Assembly (NCBI RefSeq): GCF_900102965.1
Contig: NZ_FNGM01000002.1
Coordinates: forward strand, 362,082-426,081
Length of the DNA: 64,000 nucleotides
Direction: 5' to 3'
From: Paenibacillus jilunlii
Lineage (GTDB): Bacteria > Bacillota > Bacilli > Paenibacillales > Paenibacillaceae
In this document: one piece after another, positions 1 to 8,822 of the stretch
Layout of the letters: each line of letters starts with the position of its first letter
Numbering within the stretch: the stretch's first letter is position 1
Translations under genes and position numbers: made by a program
The notes under the pieces: model-generated
Databases searched by the model: none
Told to the model about the DNA's origin: nothing
The model's input: only the letters and a program-made list of their open reading frames with translations

Positions 1-125
1 AGGTACTTTTACCTCTCATTTCCCCCAGTGGCCCGTTTGCAGCGGAATCAGAGGTACTTTTACCTCTCATTTGCCCCACTGGCCCGTTTGCAGCGGAATC
101 AGAGGTATTTTTACCTCTCATTTCC
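1..125. repeat. 51-bp tandem repeat, about 2.5 copies
   Basis: Three copies start at 1, 52 and 103, giving a period of exactly 51 bp; the last copy breaks off near 125 and the array may continue left of the window. Each unit opens with a small hairpin (AGAGGTA, loop CTTT, TACCTCT). Because 51 is divisible by 3 the array reads as a 17-residue repeat in an 87-codon frame (28-291), but no ribosome binding site precedes it, so I treat it as a non-coding intergenic repeat. Confidence 0.85.
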
Positions 126-352
126 TGCTCCAACATCGGCGCACCCAACAACGGTATTTCCCCGTTGTCTCCCCCTGCTTCAGCCTAAGCAGATACATGT
201 AACTCCCCAACTCCCTGTTTCATCCTACAACAGCATATTAAACACAGCACACAGCCCATTAAATGTAATATTAACTAACACGCATGATTAAATTTCCACC
301 TTAAAAACCCAAAATTAACCTATAAATTTTATAATACGTCACATTTCTTTAC

Positions 353-531
353 TGATAGCGCTTTATAATTTAAATTGGGGGTTGATTATTTTCAGGCCAT
401 CCTCTATGATATTCTCATCAGGTTGATTACAAAGTTTAAACGATTAAACTTTTAAATCTGATTATTAATTATATCCCCTTGTTTACTCCATATTACAATG
501 TTTATTTATCATAAAAGTTAAAGCGCTTATA
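353..531. promoter_or_regulatory. Two cre-like AGCGCTT sites flanking the palindrome
   Basis: TGATAGCGCTTTAT (353-366) and TTAAAGCGCTTATA (518-531) resemble the catabolite-responsive element consensus of CcpA (TGNAANCGNTNNCA) around an AGCGCTT core. The second sits about 30 bp before the first permease start, where binding would block transcription. They could equally be additional sites for the local LacI regulator. The rest of 126-559 is AT-rich with no gene seen. Confidence 0.45.
431..452. promoter_or_regulatory. LacI-type operator palindrome
   Basis: Nine-base arms AAAGTTTAA and TTAAACTTT surround ACGA, with a CpG at the exact centre, the usual geometry of a LacI-family operator. It lies about 110 bp upstream of the first ABC permease gene, and a LacI-family regulator is encoded at 3856. 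That this regulator binds here is inference. Confidence 0.6.
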
Positions 532-559
532 CTTTATAACATGAGGGGCTGGTGTGTAA

Positions 560-1453
560 GTGATTAAGAGTGAGAGCAGGCGGCAGACGTTCTATATGTA
601 TATGTTCATCTCTCCGTGGCTAGTCGGTTTTCTGGTGTTCGCCTTGTACCCTATCCTTTCGTCGCTGTATTACAGCTTCACCGATTATGACATCATCCAC
701 CCGCCGAAGTTCATCGGACTCGCCAATTACATGGAGATGTTTCACAACGAGCTGTTCTGGAAATCGGTGACGGTTACCCTGAGGTACACCCTCGTCAGTG
801 TGCCGATACAGCTGCTGCTGGGCCTTGGCTTCGCCCTTCTGCTGCATCAGACGATTCCGCTGCGCGGATTTTTCCGCACGGCGATGTATTTTCCGAGCAT
901 GGTATCCGGGGTGGCGATGTCGCTCCTCTGGTACTGGATCTTCAACCCGCAGATCGGCCTCTTCAACTACATGCTCTCCTGGTTCGGCATCCATGGCCCT
1001 TCCTGGCTGATGAACCCGGATACAGCACTATATGCCTTGATCATCATGTCCTTTTGGACCGCCGGTTCAGGCATGATCCTCTTCCTGGCCGGGCTGCAGG
1101 GTGTGCCAGCCAGCCTGATCGAAGCCGCCAACCTTGACGGAGCCGGGCGGTTCAGGATTTTTCTGAACATCACCCTGCCGATGATCTCGCCCGTGCTGCT
1201 GTTCCAGCTCATTATGGGCCTGATTGATTCATTCCAGGTTTTCACCCAGGCCTTCGTCATGACCCAAGGGGGCCCGAACTACTCTACCTGGTTCTATGTC
1301 TACAATCTTTACACCAGTGCCTTCAAGGAATACCGGGCCGGCTACTCTTCTGCCCTGGCGTGGGTGCTGCTGATCGTCGTCATGATATTCACGGCCATTA
1401 TTATGAAGCTGTCGAACCGTTATGTGCACTATGAAGGAGGCGGACGCCGATGA
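560..1453 (+). CDS. Sugar ABC transporter permease, MalF/UgpA type
   Basis: Inner-membrane subunit of a carbohydrate importer (297 aa). Six hydrophobic segments are visible, starting after a short charged N-terminus. The EAA loop (EAANLDGAGRFRIF, near residue 190) that contacts the ATPase is well preserved. The GTG start at 560 follows GAGGGG at 543-548, a rather long spacing. The stop overlaps the start of the next permease by 4 bp. No ATPase gene is present; a shared MsmX-type ATPase elsewhere would energise the transporter, as is usual in this group. Confidence 0.93.
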   Translation: MIKSESRRQTFYMYMFISPWLVGFLVFALYPILSSLYYSFTDYDIIHPPKFIGLANYMEMFHNELFWKSVTVTLRYTLVSVPIQLLLGLGFALLLHQTIPLRGFFRTAMYFPSMVSGVAMSLLWYWIFNPQIGLFNYMLSWFGIHGPSWLMNPDTALYALIIMSFWTAGSGMILFLAGLQGVPASLIEAANLDGAGRFRIFLNITLPMISPVLLFQLIMGLIDSFQVFTQAFVMTQGGPNYSTWFYVYNLYTSAFKEYRAGYSSALAWVLLIVVMIFTAIIMKLSNRYVHYEGGGRR

Positions 1454-2328
1454 GCATTGTCCGAACAGCCAACCACCGCCCTGCCGCTTCCGCGCACCGC
1501 CGGAGAATCGATCCCGTGAAGGCAGCCAGCTTCATCACACTGCTGATCACCACTTTTCTAATGCTGCTGCCGCTATTCTTCATGGTCTCCACTTCGCTGA
1601 AGTCGAAGAAGGAGATGCTGAAGTTCCCGCCGACCTTTCTGCCTGAGAGCTGGGCGTGGAGCAACTACCGGGATATTTTTGATACGCTGCAGTTCGGTAC
1701 GCTCTACAAGAACAGCCTGATCATTGCCGTGCTGACGGTCATCGGCACCCTGATCTCCTCGGGGCTGGTCGCTTACGGGTTCGCCCGGTTCAGAGGCAGA
1801 GGCAATCAGTTCCTGTTCGTCCTGGTGCTCAGCACCATGATGCTGCCGTATCCGGCGATTATGATTCCGCAGTTCGTGCTCTTCTCCCACATGAACTGGA
1901 TTGATACTTTCCTGCCGCTGATCGTGCCCGCGTTCTTCGGCTCGGCGTACAACATTTTCCTGCTGCGGCAGTTCTTCACTACCCTGCCCGAGGAATTGTT
2001 CGATGCCGGGCGGATCGACGGCTGCGGCGAGCTGCGGATGTGGTGGACAATTGCCCTGCCGCTGTCGGCTCCGGCACTGGCAACGGTTGCGATTTTTGCT
2101 TTTATCTACAGCTGGAATGACCTGCTTACTCCCGTTCTCTACTTAAGCTCGTCGGAGAAGTTCACTCTGCCGGTCGGCATGGCTTCCCTAACCTCGTCGC
2201 GCTTCCGCATTCCGCCCTGGCATCTCTTGATGGTTGCTTCCGTGCTGGCGATGCTGCCTATCGTTACCTTGTTCGCGCTTGCCCAGAAGCAATTCGTCGA
2301 GGGCATTGTACTAACCGGCATCAAGTAA
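1450..2328 (+). CDS. Sugar ABC transporter permease, MalG/UgpE type
   Basis: Second membrane subunit of the importer (292 aa), with an N-terminal transmembrane helix near residues 25-45, further helices, and an EAA-loop variant (FDAGRIDGCGELRMWW) about two thirds along. It starts with ATG overlapping the previous stop (ATGA), so the two subunits are probably translationally coupled. A preceding GGAGG sits inside the upstream gene. Partner of the 560 permease and of the binding protein at 2384. Confidence 0.93.
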   Translation: MSIVRTANHRPAASAHRRRIDPVKAASFITLLITTFLMLLPLFFMVSTSLKSKKEMLKFPPTFLPESWAWSNYRDIFDTLQFGTLYKNSLIIAVLTVIGTLISSGLVAYGFARFRGRGNQFLFVLVLSTMMLPYPAIMIPQFVLFSHMNWIDTFLPLIVPAFFGSAYNIFLLRQFFTTLPEELFDAGRIDGCGELRMWWTIALPLSAPALATVAIFAFIYSWNDLLTPVLYLSSSEKFTLPVGMASLTSSRFRIPPWHLLMVASVLAMLPIVTLFALAQKQFVEGIVLTGIK

Positions 2329-2383
2329 TTACCGCCCTAATCCGGCGGTCCAATACGACTTGAAATCATGGAGGGATTAGCTG

Positions 2384-3769
2384 ATGAACAACCGTAACCG
2401 AAAAACAACCGCCCTGCTGCTTGCAGCCGGTCTAACTGCAATGGCGGCCTTATCCGGCTGCAGCGGAGGCAAATCGGCAGGCAACGTGGCCACAGGGAAC
2501 AATGGGGCTGCCGGTGAAGGCGGCTCAGGCGAACCAGTGACGATTACCTACTATACCATTGATTCGGAGGACCGCACATTTGTTGAGAAACTGATTCCCG
2601 ACTTCGAGAAGGAACATCCGAACATCCAAGTCAAGGTAGAAAAAGCGCCCTACGAGCAGTTTGACAGCAAGCTGCAGACACTGATCGCCGGAGGCAAATC
2701 GCCGGATGTCACGAGCCATTACGGATATGGCGGTTTTGCCGAATATTACAACAAGGACATGCTGCTTGATTTGACCGATCTGATTAAGGAAGACGGATTC
2801 AAGGCGGAGGATTACCACATTCCTGACAACCTCATGAAAATCTATACCGTCAAGGACCGTACCTACGGCATTCCGGTCAACATGTATGTCACCTTGATGC
2901 TCTACAACAAAGACATGTTCGATGCGGCGAAGCTCTCCTACCCGCCAAGCGATTACGAGGACAAAAGCTGGACCTTTGACAAGATGGTCGAAGAAGCTAA
3001 GAAAATGACCCTGGTCTCTGATGATATTGCCAAAACCCAGTACGGTGTGGACTTCACCTGGGCCGAACGCGATATGCGGCCGCTTTATTTTGGAGCTGAG
3101 CCTTATTCTGAAGACACCTGGTCGAACGGGGGCGTGCCTTCCGAAACTCATTTCGACTCTCCCGAGGTGATTGCAGCTTATCAAAAGCTGTTTGATCTGA
3201 TATTCAAGGATAAAGTCTCACCAACCTCCGAGTGGAGCAAAAGCGTAGCCGGCCAGAATGGCGATCCCTTCGTCGCAGGTAAAATCGGCATGTCCATCGG
3301 CGGCTCATGGAACCTGGCGGGAGCGAATGATTTTCCATTCAAAATTGGTGTAGCCGCTGTTCCCTGGGGAGGCAATGACAAGGTGCGCAGCACGCTGTTC
3401 GTCGATCCGCTGATGATTCTGAAGGACTCCAAGCATCCGAAGGAAGCTTTTGAATGGATTAAATATCTGGTAACCACCGAGGTCCAGGAGAAGTCCATCG
3501 AGCTGAGCGGCGGCAATCCGCCGGTCAATACCGAAGCCGCGGAAGCGTATTATAAGCATTTTGAAGGCATTGATCCGCAGGATGTGAAAAAGGTCTACGA
3601 GGGCGCGGTTAAATACGGCTTCGAATCCTACAACCATCTGATCACCAACTACTCGCAGATCAACGACATGTTCATCAACGAGCTGCAGCCGGTCGAAACC
3701 GGGCACAAGACACTGGAAGAGGTTATGCCGGTGATCCAGAAGAAAGTGACCGAGATTATTAAAAGATAA
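2384..3769 (+). CDS. Sugar-binding lipoprotein of ABC transporter
   Basis: Extracellular solute-binding protein, family 1 type, 461 aa. A lipoprotein signal ends in the lipobox LSGC with Cys26; a Gly/Ser/Asn-rich tether follows, then the two-lobed binding domain with the usual opening VTITYYTIDSEDRTFVEKL. ATG at 2384 follows GGAGGG by about 9 bp. It is the third gene of the operon, 55 bp after the second permease. The substrate is not readable from sequence; the downstream kinase and GH4 enzyme suggest a beta-linked glucoside or gluco-disaccharide. Confidence 0.92.
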   Translation: MNNRNRKTTALLLAAGLTAMAALSGCSGGKSAGNVATGNNGAAGEGGSGEPVTITYYTIDSEDRTFVEKLIPDFEKEHPNIQVKVEKAPYEQFDSKLQTLIAGGKSPDVTSHYGYGGFAEYYNKDMLLDLTDLIKEDGFKAEDYHIPDNLMKIYTVKDRTYGIPVNMYVTLMLYNKDMFDAAKLSYPPSDYEDKSWTFDKMVEEAKKMTLVSDDIAKTQYGVDFTWAERDMRPLYFGAEPYSEDTWSNGGVPSETHFDSPEVIAAYQKLFDLIFKDKVSPTSEWSKSVAGQNGDPFVAGKIGMSIGGSWNLAGANDFPFKIGVAAVPWGGNDKVRSTLFVDPLMILKDSKHPKEAFEWIKYLVTTEVQEKSIELSGGNPPVNTEAAEAYYKHFEGIDPQDVKKVYEGAVKYGFESYNHLITNYSQINDMFINELQPVETGHKTLEEVMPVIQKKVTEIIKR

Positions 3770-3855
3770 GTCCCTGCGTTTAGCGGATATCCGGCAAGCC
3801 CTGTATACTGAAGGTAAGGTTAGATTCGGAAAATCCGCTGTAAGGAGCGTTTGAG

Positions 3856-4845
3856 ATGAAAGTAAGTATTTTTGATGTAGCCAAAAAATCCGGGTTATCC
3901 GTGGTCACGGTATCCCGGGTCATCAACGGCGCAGGTTCGGTCCGCGAGAAAAACCGCCAGAAGGTGCTGGAGGCCATCAAAGAGCTGGATTACCGCCCCA
4001 ATGCGGCGGCCCGCAGCCTGGCCAGCGGCAAGACCGGCATCATTGGCCTGATCGTTACTACGCTGCAGGACTCCTTTTTCGATGCGGTGGTCAAAGAGCT
4101 GAATGAAGTGCTGGCGCTGCATGGATATTTTCTGGCCATTTCCATTTCTACCGGCATCGATTCCGACGAGAACCACTACCTGATCCAGGAGGACCGGGTG
4201 GATGGTCTAATTCTGCTCTCGCCGATGCAGGAGGACAATTATATTGTAGAGCTGAAACGGCGGGGCATCCCCTATGTGCTGATCGATAACCAGCAGCCGG
4301 AGAATGACAGCTATTCGATCACCATTGACAATGTAAAAGGCGGGTATGCCGCAGCCTGCCACCTGCTGGAGCTGGGGCATACCTCTATCGCCCATCTCTG
4401 CGGTCAGGAGATGTTCCGCAGTACCCGGGAACGGCGCGCGGGATTCCTGAAGGCGCTTGAGGAACGGGGGCTGGCGCCCTTCGAAGTTGTTCATGGCGAT
4501 TTCGAAATTGCCCAAGGCTACGATACGGCCAAACGCTGGCTGTCCGAAGGCAATCTGCCTACGGCTGTTTTTACCGGCGATGACAATATCGCCCTTGGAG
4601 TAATCAACGCACTGATGGAGGCCGGAGTCCGCATCCCGGAAGAGGTATCCATCGTCGGCTATGACGATCACTACATCGCCTCGCAGCTTCGCCCGCATCT
4701 GACGACCCTGCGCCAGCCCGCGGATAAGATAGGGATGGCCGCTGCCGATATGCTGCTGAAGCGCATAGGCGGGACAATGAAGCGCGGTGCCAACGTAAAG
4801 ATCGACCCTGAGCTGATTGTGCGGGAATCTACCTCGTCCAGGTAG
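3856..4845 (+). CDS. LacI-family transcriptional regulator
   Basis: DNA-binding repressor of 329 aa. The N-terminal LacI helix-turn-helix is intact (residues about 3-26, SIFDVAKKSGLSVVTVSRVI), followed by the hinge (NAAARSLASGKTGIIGLI) and a periplasmic-binding-like effector domain. It starts at ATG after TAAGGAG, 86 bp downstream of the binding-protein gene. The position between transporter and catabolic genes points to local control, probably through the palindrome at 431-452. The effector is unknown. Confidence 0.92.
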   Translation: MKVSIFDVAKKSGLSVVTVSRVINGAGSVREKNRQKVLEAIKELDYRPNAAARSLASGKTGIIGLIVTTLQDSFFDAVVKELNEVLALHGYFLAISISTGIDSDENHYLIQEDRVDGLILLSPMQEDNYIVELKRRGIPYVLIDNQQPENDSYSITIDNVKGGYAAACHLLELGHTSIAHLCGQEMFRSTRERRAGFLKALEERGLAPFEVVHGDFEIAQGYDTAKRWLSEGNLPTAVFTGDDNIALGVINALMEAGVRIPEEVSIVGYDDHYIASQLRPHLTTLRQPADKIGMAAADMLLKRIGGTMKRGANVKIDPELIVRESTSSR

Positions 4846-4970
4846 ACCTTTGCTCCACAAGAAGTAATTCAGGATGTGAATGCTAACAAAACTTAGCGTG
4901 TGCTTTGGAAGCGGGTTTTGCGAAGTATATTAAGGAAACGTGGACTACAAAACTTTAGGAGTGACGACCA

Positions 4971-5966
4971 TTGGCTTACTATATGGGCATCGATGGCGGA
5001 GGAAGCAAAACCTACGCCCTGCTCTGCGATGAGCACGGCAATGTGCTCGGCAAAGGCAGGAGCGGCAACGGCAACCACCAGACGGGAGCCCGCCGGGCCG
5101 CAGCCAGCATCAGCGCGGCGGCCTTCGCGGCGCTTGCGGAAGCCGGACTTCAGCTCAGCGATATAACACACGCTTACCTGGGACTTGCCGGTGCTGACCG
5201 CAAGACCGATTACGATATCCTCCATCCGATGATCCGCAGCATCGGATTTGTGAATTATACGATCAGCGGCGACCCGATAATCGGTCTGCGGGCGGGCACG
5301 AGCCGCCCCTTCGGGGTTGCCCTGATCTGCGGCACCGGCACGAACGCCGCCGGGCGCAGCCGCGAGGGCCGGCATTATCAATGCGGCGGTTTTGATTACA
5401 TGTACGGCGATTTCGGCGGCGGCGGAGCGCTGAACATCGAGGTATTCCGCACCGTGCTCCGGGCCTGGGACGGGCGCGAGGCGCCCACTCTGCTGACGGA
5501 GCCGCTCTTGAAGCTGCTCGGTTATGCACAGGTGGAGGATATGTTCAATGACTTCCTCGATCACGGGAAGTCTGTACCGCTGGATGCCGCCCGCCTGCTG
5601 TTCCCGGCAGCGGCTGAAGGCGACGCCGCCGCGCTGGCTATTCTGCACCGCCAGGGCGTGGAGCTGGGCAAAGCCGCTGCTGCCGTCATCCATCGGCTGG
5701 GCATGGAAAACGATGTGTTCGATGTGGTCCTGGCTGGAAGCCTGCTCACCCGGGGCGACCGGGGCTGGATCCGCGGCCCGATTGAGCAGGCGGTTCACCA
5801 TGCAGCTCCGAACGCTTCGGTAGTCACCTTAACTACGGAGCCTGTCGTTGGTGCCGTATGGTCGGCACTGGAGGAGGACGGCCTTATCGTAACTAACGGG
5901 ATTCATGAGAAAATGCGTGTGTTTCAGGATTTTGAAGCAATTCCCATTACAACCAGACAGGAGTGA
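4971..5966 (+). CDS. BadF/BcrA-type ATPase, N-acetylglucosamine-kinase-like sugar kinase
   Basis: Member of the BadF/BadG/BcrA/BcrD ATPase fold (331 aa). The phosphate-1 loop (GIDGGGSKTYALLCD, residues 6-20), the second phosphate motif (CGTGTNAAG), the GGFDYMYGDFGGG stretch and the C-terminal adenosine motif (VVLAGSLLTRG) are all present. The TTG start follows AGGAGTG. Characterised relatives phosphorylate GlcNAc or glucosamine. Here the next gene, 6 bp downstream, encodes a GH4 enzyme that acts on 6-phospho-glucosides, so this kinase may phosphorylate the imported glucoside or disaccharide at C6; that is inference. Confidence 0.85.
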   Translation: MAYYMGIDGGGSKTYALLCDEHGNVLGKGRSGNGNHQTGARRAAASISAAAFAALAEAGLQLSDITHAYLGLAGADRKTDYDILHPMIRSIGFVNYTISGDPIIGLRAGTSRPFGVALICGTGTNAAGRSREGRHYQCGGFDYMYGDFGGGGALNIEVFRTVLRAWDGREAPTLLTEPLLKLLGYAQVEDMFNDFLDHGKSVPLDAARLLFPAAAEGDAAALAILHRQGVELGKAAAAVIHRLGMENDVFDVVLAGSLLTRGDRGWIRGPIEQAVHHAAPNASVVTLTTEPVVGAVWSALEEDGLIVTNGIHEKMRVFQDFEAIPITTRQE

Positions 5967-5972
5967 TTTATC

Positions 5973-7307
5973 TTGGCAGCTAACCAAGGTCTCAAAATCG
6001 CCGTCATCGGCGGCGGCTCTTCCTATACCCCCGAACTTGTAGAAGGCTTCATTCTTCATCACAAGGAGCTTCCCGTCCGCGAGCTATGGCTTGTAGACAT
6101 TGAACCGGGCCTGCGCAAGCTGAATATTGTCGGCAGCCTCGCGAAGCGCATGGTCGAAAAATCCGGACTTCCGATCGAGGTCCACCTGACAACGGACCGC
6201 TGCAAGGCGATTGAAGGCGCCGATTTTGTCAGCACCCAGATTCGTGTCGGCATGCTGGATGCCCGTGGCCGTGACGAATCAATCCCGCTGAAATACGGTG
6301 TGATCGGTCAGGAAACGACCGGCCCGGGCGGCATGCTGAAGGCGCTGCGCACGATCCCTGTCATCCTGGATATCTGCCGGGATATCGAGGAGCTGGCCCC
6401 GAATGCCTGGCTGCTCAATTTCACGAATCCGGCAGGCATGGTTACCGAGGCCGTGCTGCGGTATTCGAACGTCAAAAGTATAGGGCTGTGCAATGCCCCG
6501 ATCGGACTGATCAAGCAGGTATCCGCCAAATACAATGCTGCGCCTGACCGGATCTATGCCGAATTCGTCGGCCTGAACCATCTGCATTGGATTACCCGCA
6601 TTGATGTAGAGGGTGAAGATAAGCTGGATGAGATGCTGGCAGATACTGCAGGCTACAGCGCAAAGAATGTTCCGGCCCGGGAGTGGAATCCCGAGTTCCT
6701 GCAATCCTTGCGCGCTCTGCCCTCCTACTACCTGAAATACTTCTATATGACCGATGCCATGCTCGCAGAGCAGACGGAATCCTTCAAGCAAGGCGGCAAC
6801 CGCGCCGAGGTCGTCAAACGTGTAGAGGAAGAACTGTTCGAAATCTACGGCAACCCGGAGCTGAATGAGAAGCCGAAGCAGCTGGAGCAGCGCGGGGGGG
6901 CTTTTTACTCCGAGGCTGCAGTCAATCTGATGCGTTCCCTCCACAATGGCACGAACGATATCCAGACGCTGAATGTCGCGAACCGCGGAATTCTTGATTT
7001 TCTGCCGGGGGATGCCAGCATTGAAGTCAACTGTGTGGTGACCAAGACCGGACCGCTGCCGCTGCCGCTGACCAAGATCCCGCCTATGGCCAAAGGACTG
7101 ATCCATGCCGTCAAAACCTATGAGCAGCTCGCGATTGACGCCGCCGTGACCGGGGACCGCAGCCTGGCAATCCAAGCGCTGGCGCATCATCCGCTTGTGC
7201 CTTCCGTGGAAGTGGCCATCGCTATGCTGGACGAAATGCTGGAAGCCAACAAGGAATATTTGCCGAACTTTTTTGCCAAGAAAACTGCCGGGATACCGGG
7301 ACAATAA
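5973..7307 (+). CDS. GH4 6-phospho-beta-glucosidase (LicH-like)
   Basis: Cytoplasmic family GH4 glycosidase, 444 aa, the usual length. Visible features: N-terminal NAD-binding Rossmann loop (IAVIGGGSSYTPEL), the GQETTGPGG motif, the metal-ligand Cys segment LCNAP and the GLNHLHW metal and active-site motif. GH4 enzymes use NAD+ and a divalent metal in a redox-assisted hydrolysis. TTG start, 6 bp after the kinase stop. The combination with the upstream kinase suggests import by ABC, phosphorylation in the cytoplasm, then cleavage. No PTS gene is present here. Confidence 0.9.
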   Translation: MAANQGLKIAVIGGGSSYTPELVEGFILHHKELPVRELWLVDIEPGLRKLNIVGSLAKRMVEKSGLPIEVHLTTDRCKAIEGADFVSTQIRVGMLDARGRDESIPLKYGVIGQETTGPGGMLKALRTIPVILDICRDIEELAPNAWLLNFTNPAGMVTEAVLRYSNVKSIGLCNAPIGLIKQVSAKYNAAPDRIYAEFVGLNHLHWITRIDVEGEDKLDEMLADTAGYSAKNVPAREWNPEFLQSLRALPSYYLKYFYMTDAMLAEQTESFKQGGNRAEVVKRVEEELFEIYGNPELNEKPKQLEQRGGAFYSEAAVNLMRSLHNGTNDIQTLNVANRGILDFLPGDASIEVNCVVTKTGPLPLPLTKIPPMAKGLIHAVKTYEQLAIDAAVTGDRSLAIQALAHHPLVPSVEVAIAMLDEMLEANKEYLPNFFAKKTAGIPGQ

Positions 7308-7318
7308 ATGTGTTCAGC

Positions 7319-7375
7319 AAAAAGAGACTGCCTAAATCCGCAGAACATCCTGCGGATAGGACCGTCTCTTTTTGG
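7319..7375. terminator. Bidirectional nested-stem terminator
   Basis: Outer arms AAAAAGAGAC and GTCTCTTTTT enclose an inner stem AATCCGCAG / CTGCGGAT. It lies between the convergent GH4 and MaoC-like genes and has A and T runs on both sides, so it can serve both strands. Confidence 0.9.
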
Positions 7376-7395
7376 CTTTATTAACGAATGGTATT

Positions 7396-7821
7396 TTACT
7401 GCTTAACCAGAACGGTCAATTCACCTTCAAATACCTTCTCATCCTTCTGGTTGAATGTTGACAGCCATACAGTAACGCTGCCTGTCCCATTCTTTTTCTC
7501 TTTTAGCCCGGTCACTTCAACGACGGTATGCAATTCATCCTCTGGATACACGGGTTTTATAAATTTCAGATGATTCATAGCCGTTCCGGCAACAATATCC
7601 TCGCCATATCTCCCGGTTTCGACCCAAAGTTTAAAGGAGACAGCCATCGTTTGTATTCCTGAAGCGATAATTCCATTGAATCTCCCTTGCTTTGCCTTCT
7701 CCTCATCCAAATGCATATACTGCGGGTCAAACTCCGCTGCAAAACCCGTAATACTCTCTTTAGTTATCGTTATAGACTTGGTTGTAAAAACTTGTCCGGC
7801 ATAAAATTCATGAAACTTCAT
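7396..7821 (-). CDS. MaoC-like (R)-specific enoyl-CoA hydratase/dehydratase
   Basis: Hot-dog fold protein of 141 aa, the length of single-domain MaoC-type hydratases. The opening segment (VFTTKSITITKESITGFAAEFDPQYMHLDEEKA) holds the family's catalytic Asp/His region (FDPQYMH), followed by GIIASGIQTMA. I use the ATG at 7821 because AGAGG precedes it by 8 bp; a GTG three codons upstream overlaps that site. Acyl-CoA substrate unknown. Monocistronic and convergent with the GH4 gene. Confidence 0.82.
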   Translation of the reverse strand: MKFHEFYAGQVFTTKSITITKESITGFAAEFDPQYMHLDEEKAKQGRFNGIIASGIQTMAVSFKLWVETGRYGEDIVAGTAMNHLKFIKPVYPEDELHTVVEVTGLKEKKNGTGSVTVWLSTFNQKDEKVFEGELTVLVKQ

Positions 7822-7881
7822 TAAACGCACCTCTCAGCTGATTTGATATGTTGGGTAACCGGCTTTTGGATTATCCCGGGA

Positions 7882-8700
7882 CTACTCCCGGTTCTGCTTC
7901 CGGTATTGCAGCGGCGAACGTCCGGTGATTTCCTTGAATACCCGCCCGAAATGAGCGATGCTCTCGAATCCCGTCTCCCGGGCGATCCGGGTCACTCTCC
8001 AATCCGTTGTCCGGAGCAGGGCTTTCGTCTCGCGGATGCGGACATAATTCAGATACTCGATCACTGTAAACCCTGTCGTCTGCTTGAACGTCCGGCATAA
8101 ATACGTAGTGCTGATGAAAAAATGCTCGGCAATGCCTCCAAGCGTCAGCTTGTCGCCATAATGGGCTTCCAGATATTCAATAATGCCGTAGACCCGGTGC
8201 TGTGCCTCACTTTGCTCCGGAATCACCACCGCCGGCTTTGCTTTACGGATGCGGTCCAGCCGGATCAGCAGTTGAAGCAGCAGAGTCTGCAGATACGGCC
8301 TGCTCCATAACGCTTCCTCCCGCTGCTCCTGCAGCATCGCCTGGAACAGATCCGCAATCTCCCCCTGCTCATGGGCGTTGGGCCGGAGCAAAAAACTCTC
8401 TCCCCGAAACATTTCTGCGAGGTCCGGCACAAGGCCTGCAGCAGGCTCCAGGAACAGGTCGTCAAAATTGACCAGAATCCGCTCATGCCGCGAGCGGTTG
8501 CGGCTGGTTGTACGGTGCAGCTGATTTTTGTTGATGAAGACCAGATCGCCTGCCTCCAGGGCATAAATCCGGTTATGGATATAATAATGCCGCTCCCCGG
8601 ACAGCAAATAATAGATTTCATAGGAATCATGGAAATGATCGGTATCCATATTGAAATTACCGGACCGTCTGAGCTGCTCCACCTGAAAAAAAGGCTCCAC
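7882..8700 (-). CDS. AraC-family regulator with N-terminal cupin
   Basis: Transcription regulator of 272 aa. The N-terminal cupin sensor domain (residues about 10-100; HFHDSYEIYYLLSG, AGDLVFINKNQLHRT) is followed by a C-terminal AraC double helix-turn-helix (about 165-268; ISTTYLCRTFKQTTGFTVIEYL and SIAHFGRVFKEITGRSPLQYR). GTG start with GGGAGG six bases upstream. It is divergent from the Gfo/Idh/MocA gene across about 120 bp, so that gene is the likely target. Confidence 0.9.
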   Translation of the reverse strand: MEPFFQVEQLRRSGNFNMDTDHFHDSYEIYYLLSGERHYYIHNRIYALEAGDLVFINKNQLHRTTSRNRSRHERILVNFDDLFLEPAAGLVPDLAEMFRGESFLLRPNAHEQGEIADLFQAMLQEQREEALWSRPYLQTLLLQLLIRLDRIRKAKPAVVIPEQSEAQHRVYGIIEYLEAHYGDKLTLGGIAEHFFISTTYLCRTFKQTTGFTVIEYLNYVRIRETKALLRTTDWRVTRIARETGFESIAHFGRVFKEITGRSPLQYRKQNRE

Positions 8701-8822
8701 ACCGCACCTCCCTTGAGGATAAAATATGCATACATTTTTCTGAATCGAACTAAATAACGTTCACTTTTTGCATTTCCTATACTATAAAATAGAATCAAAT
8801 CCAAGTAAATGGAGTGATCCCC

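Noticed and set aside
28-291. 87-codon frame over the left tandem array
   Set aside because: The repetitive protein arises only because the 51-bp unit is a multiple of three; no ribosome binding site.
6279-7304. 341-codon frame antisense to the GH4 gene
   Set aside because: Shadow of the GH4 coding strand; the GH4 frame has all family motifs.
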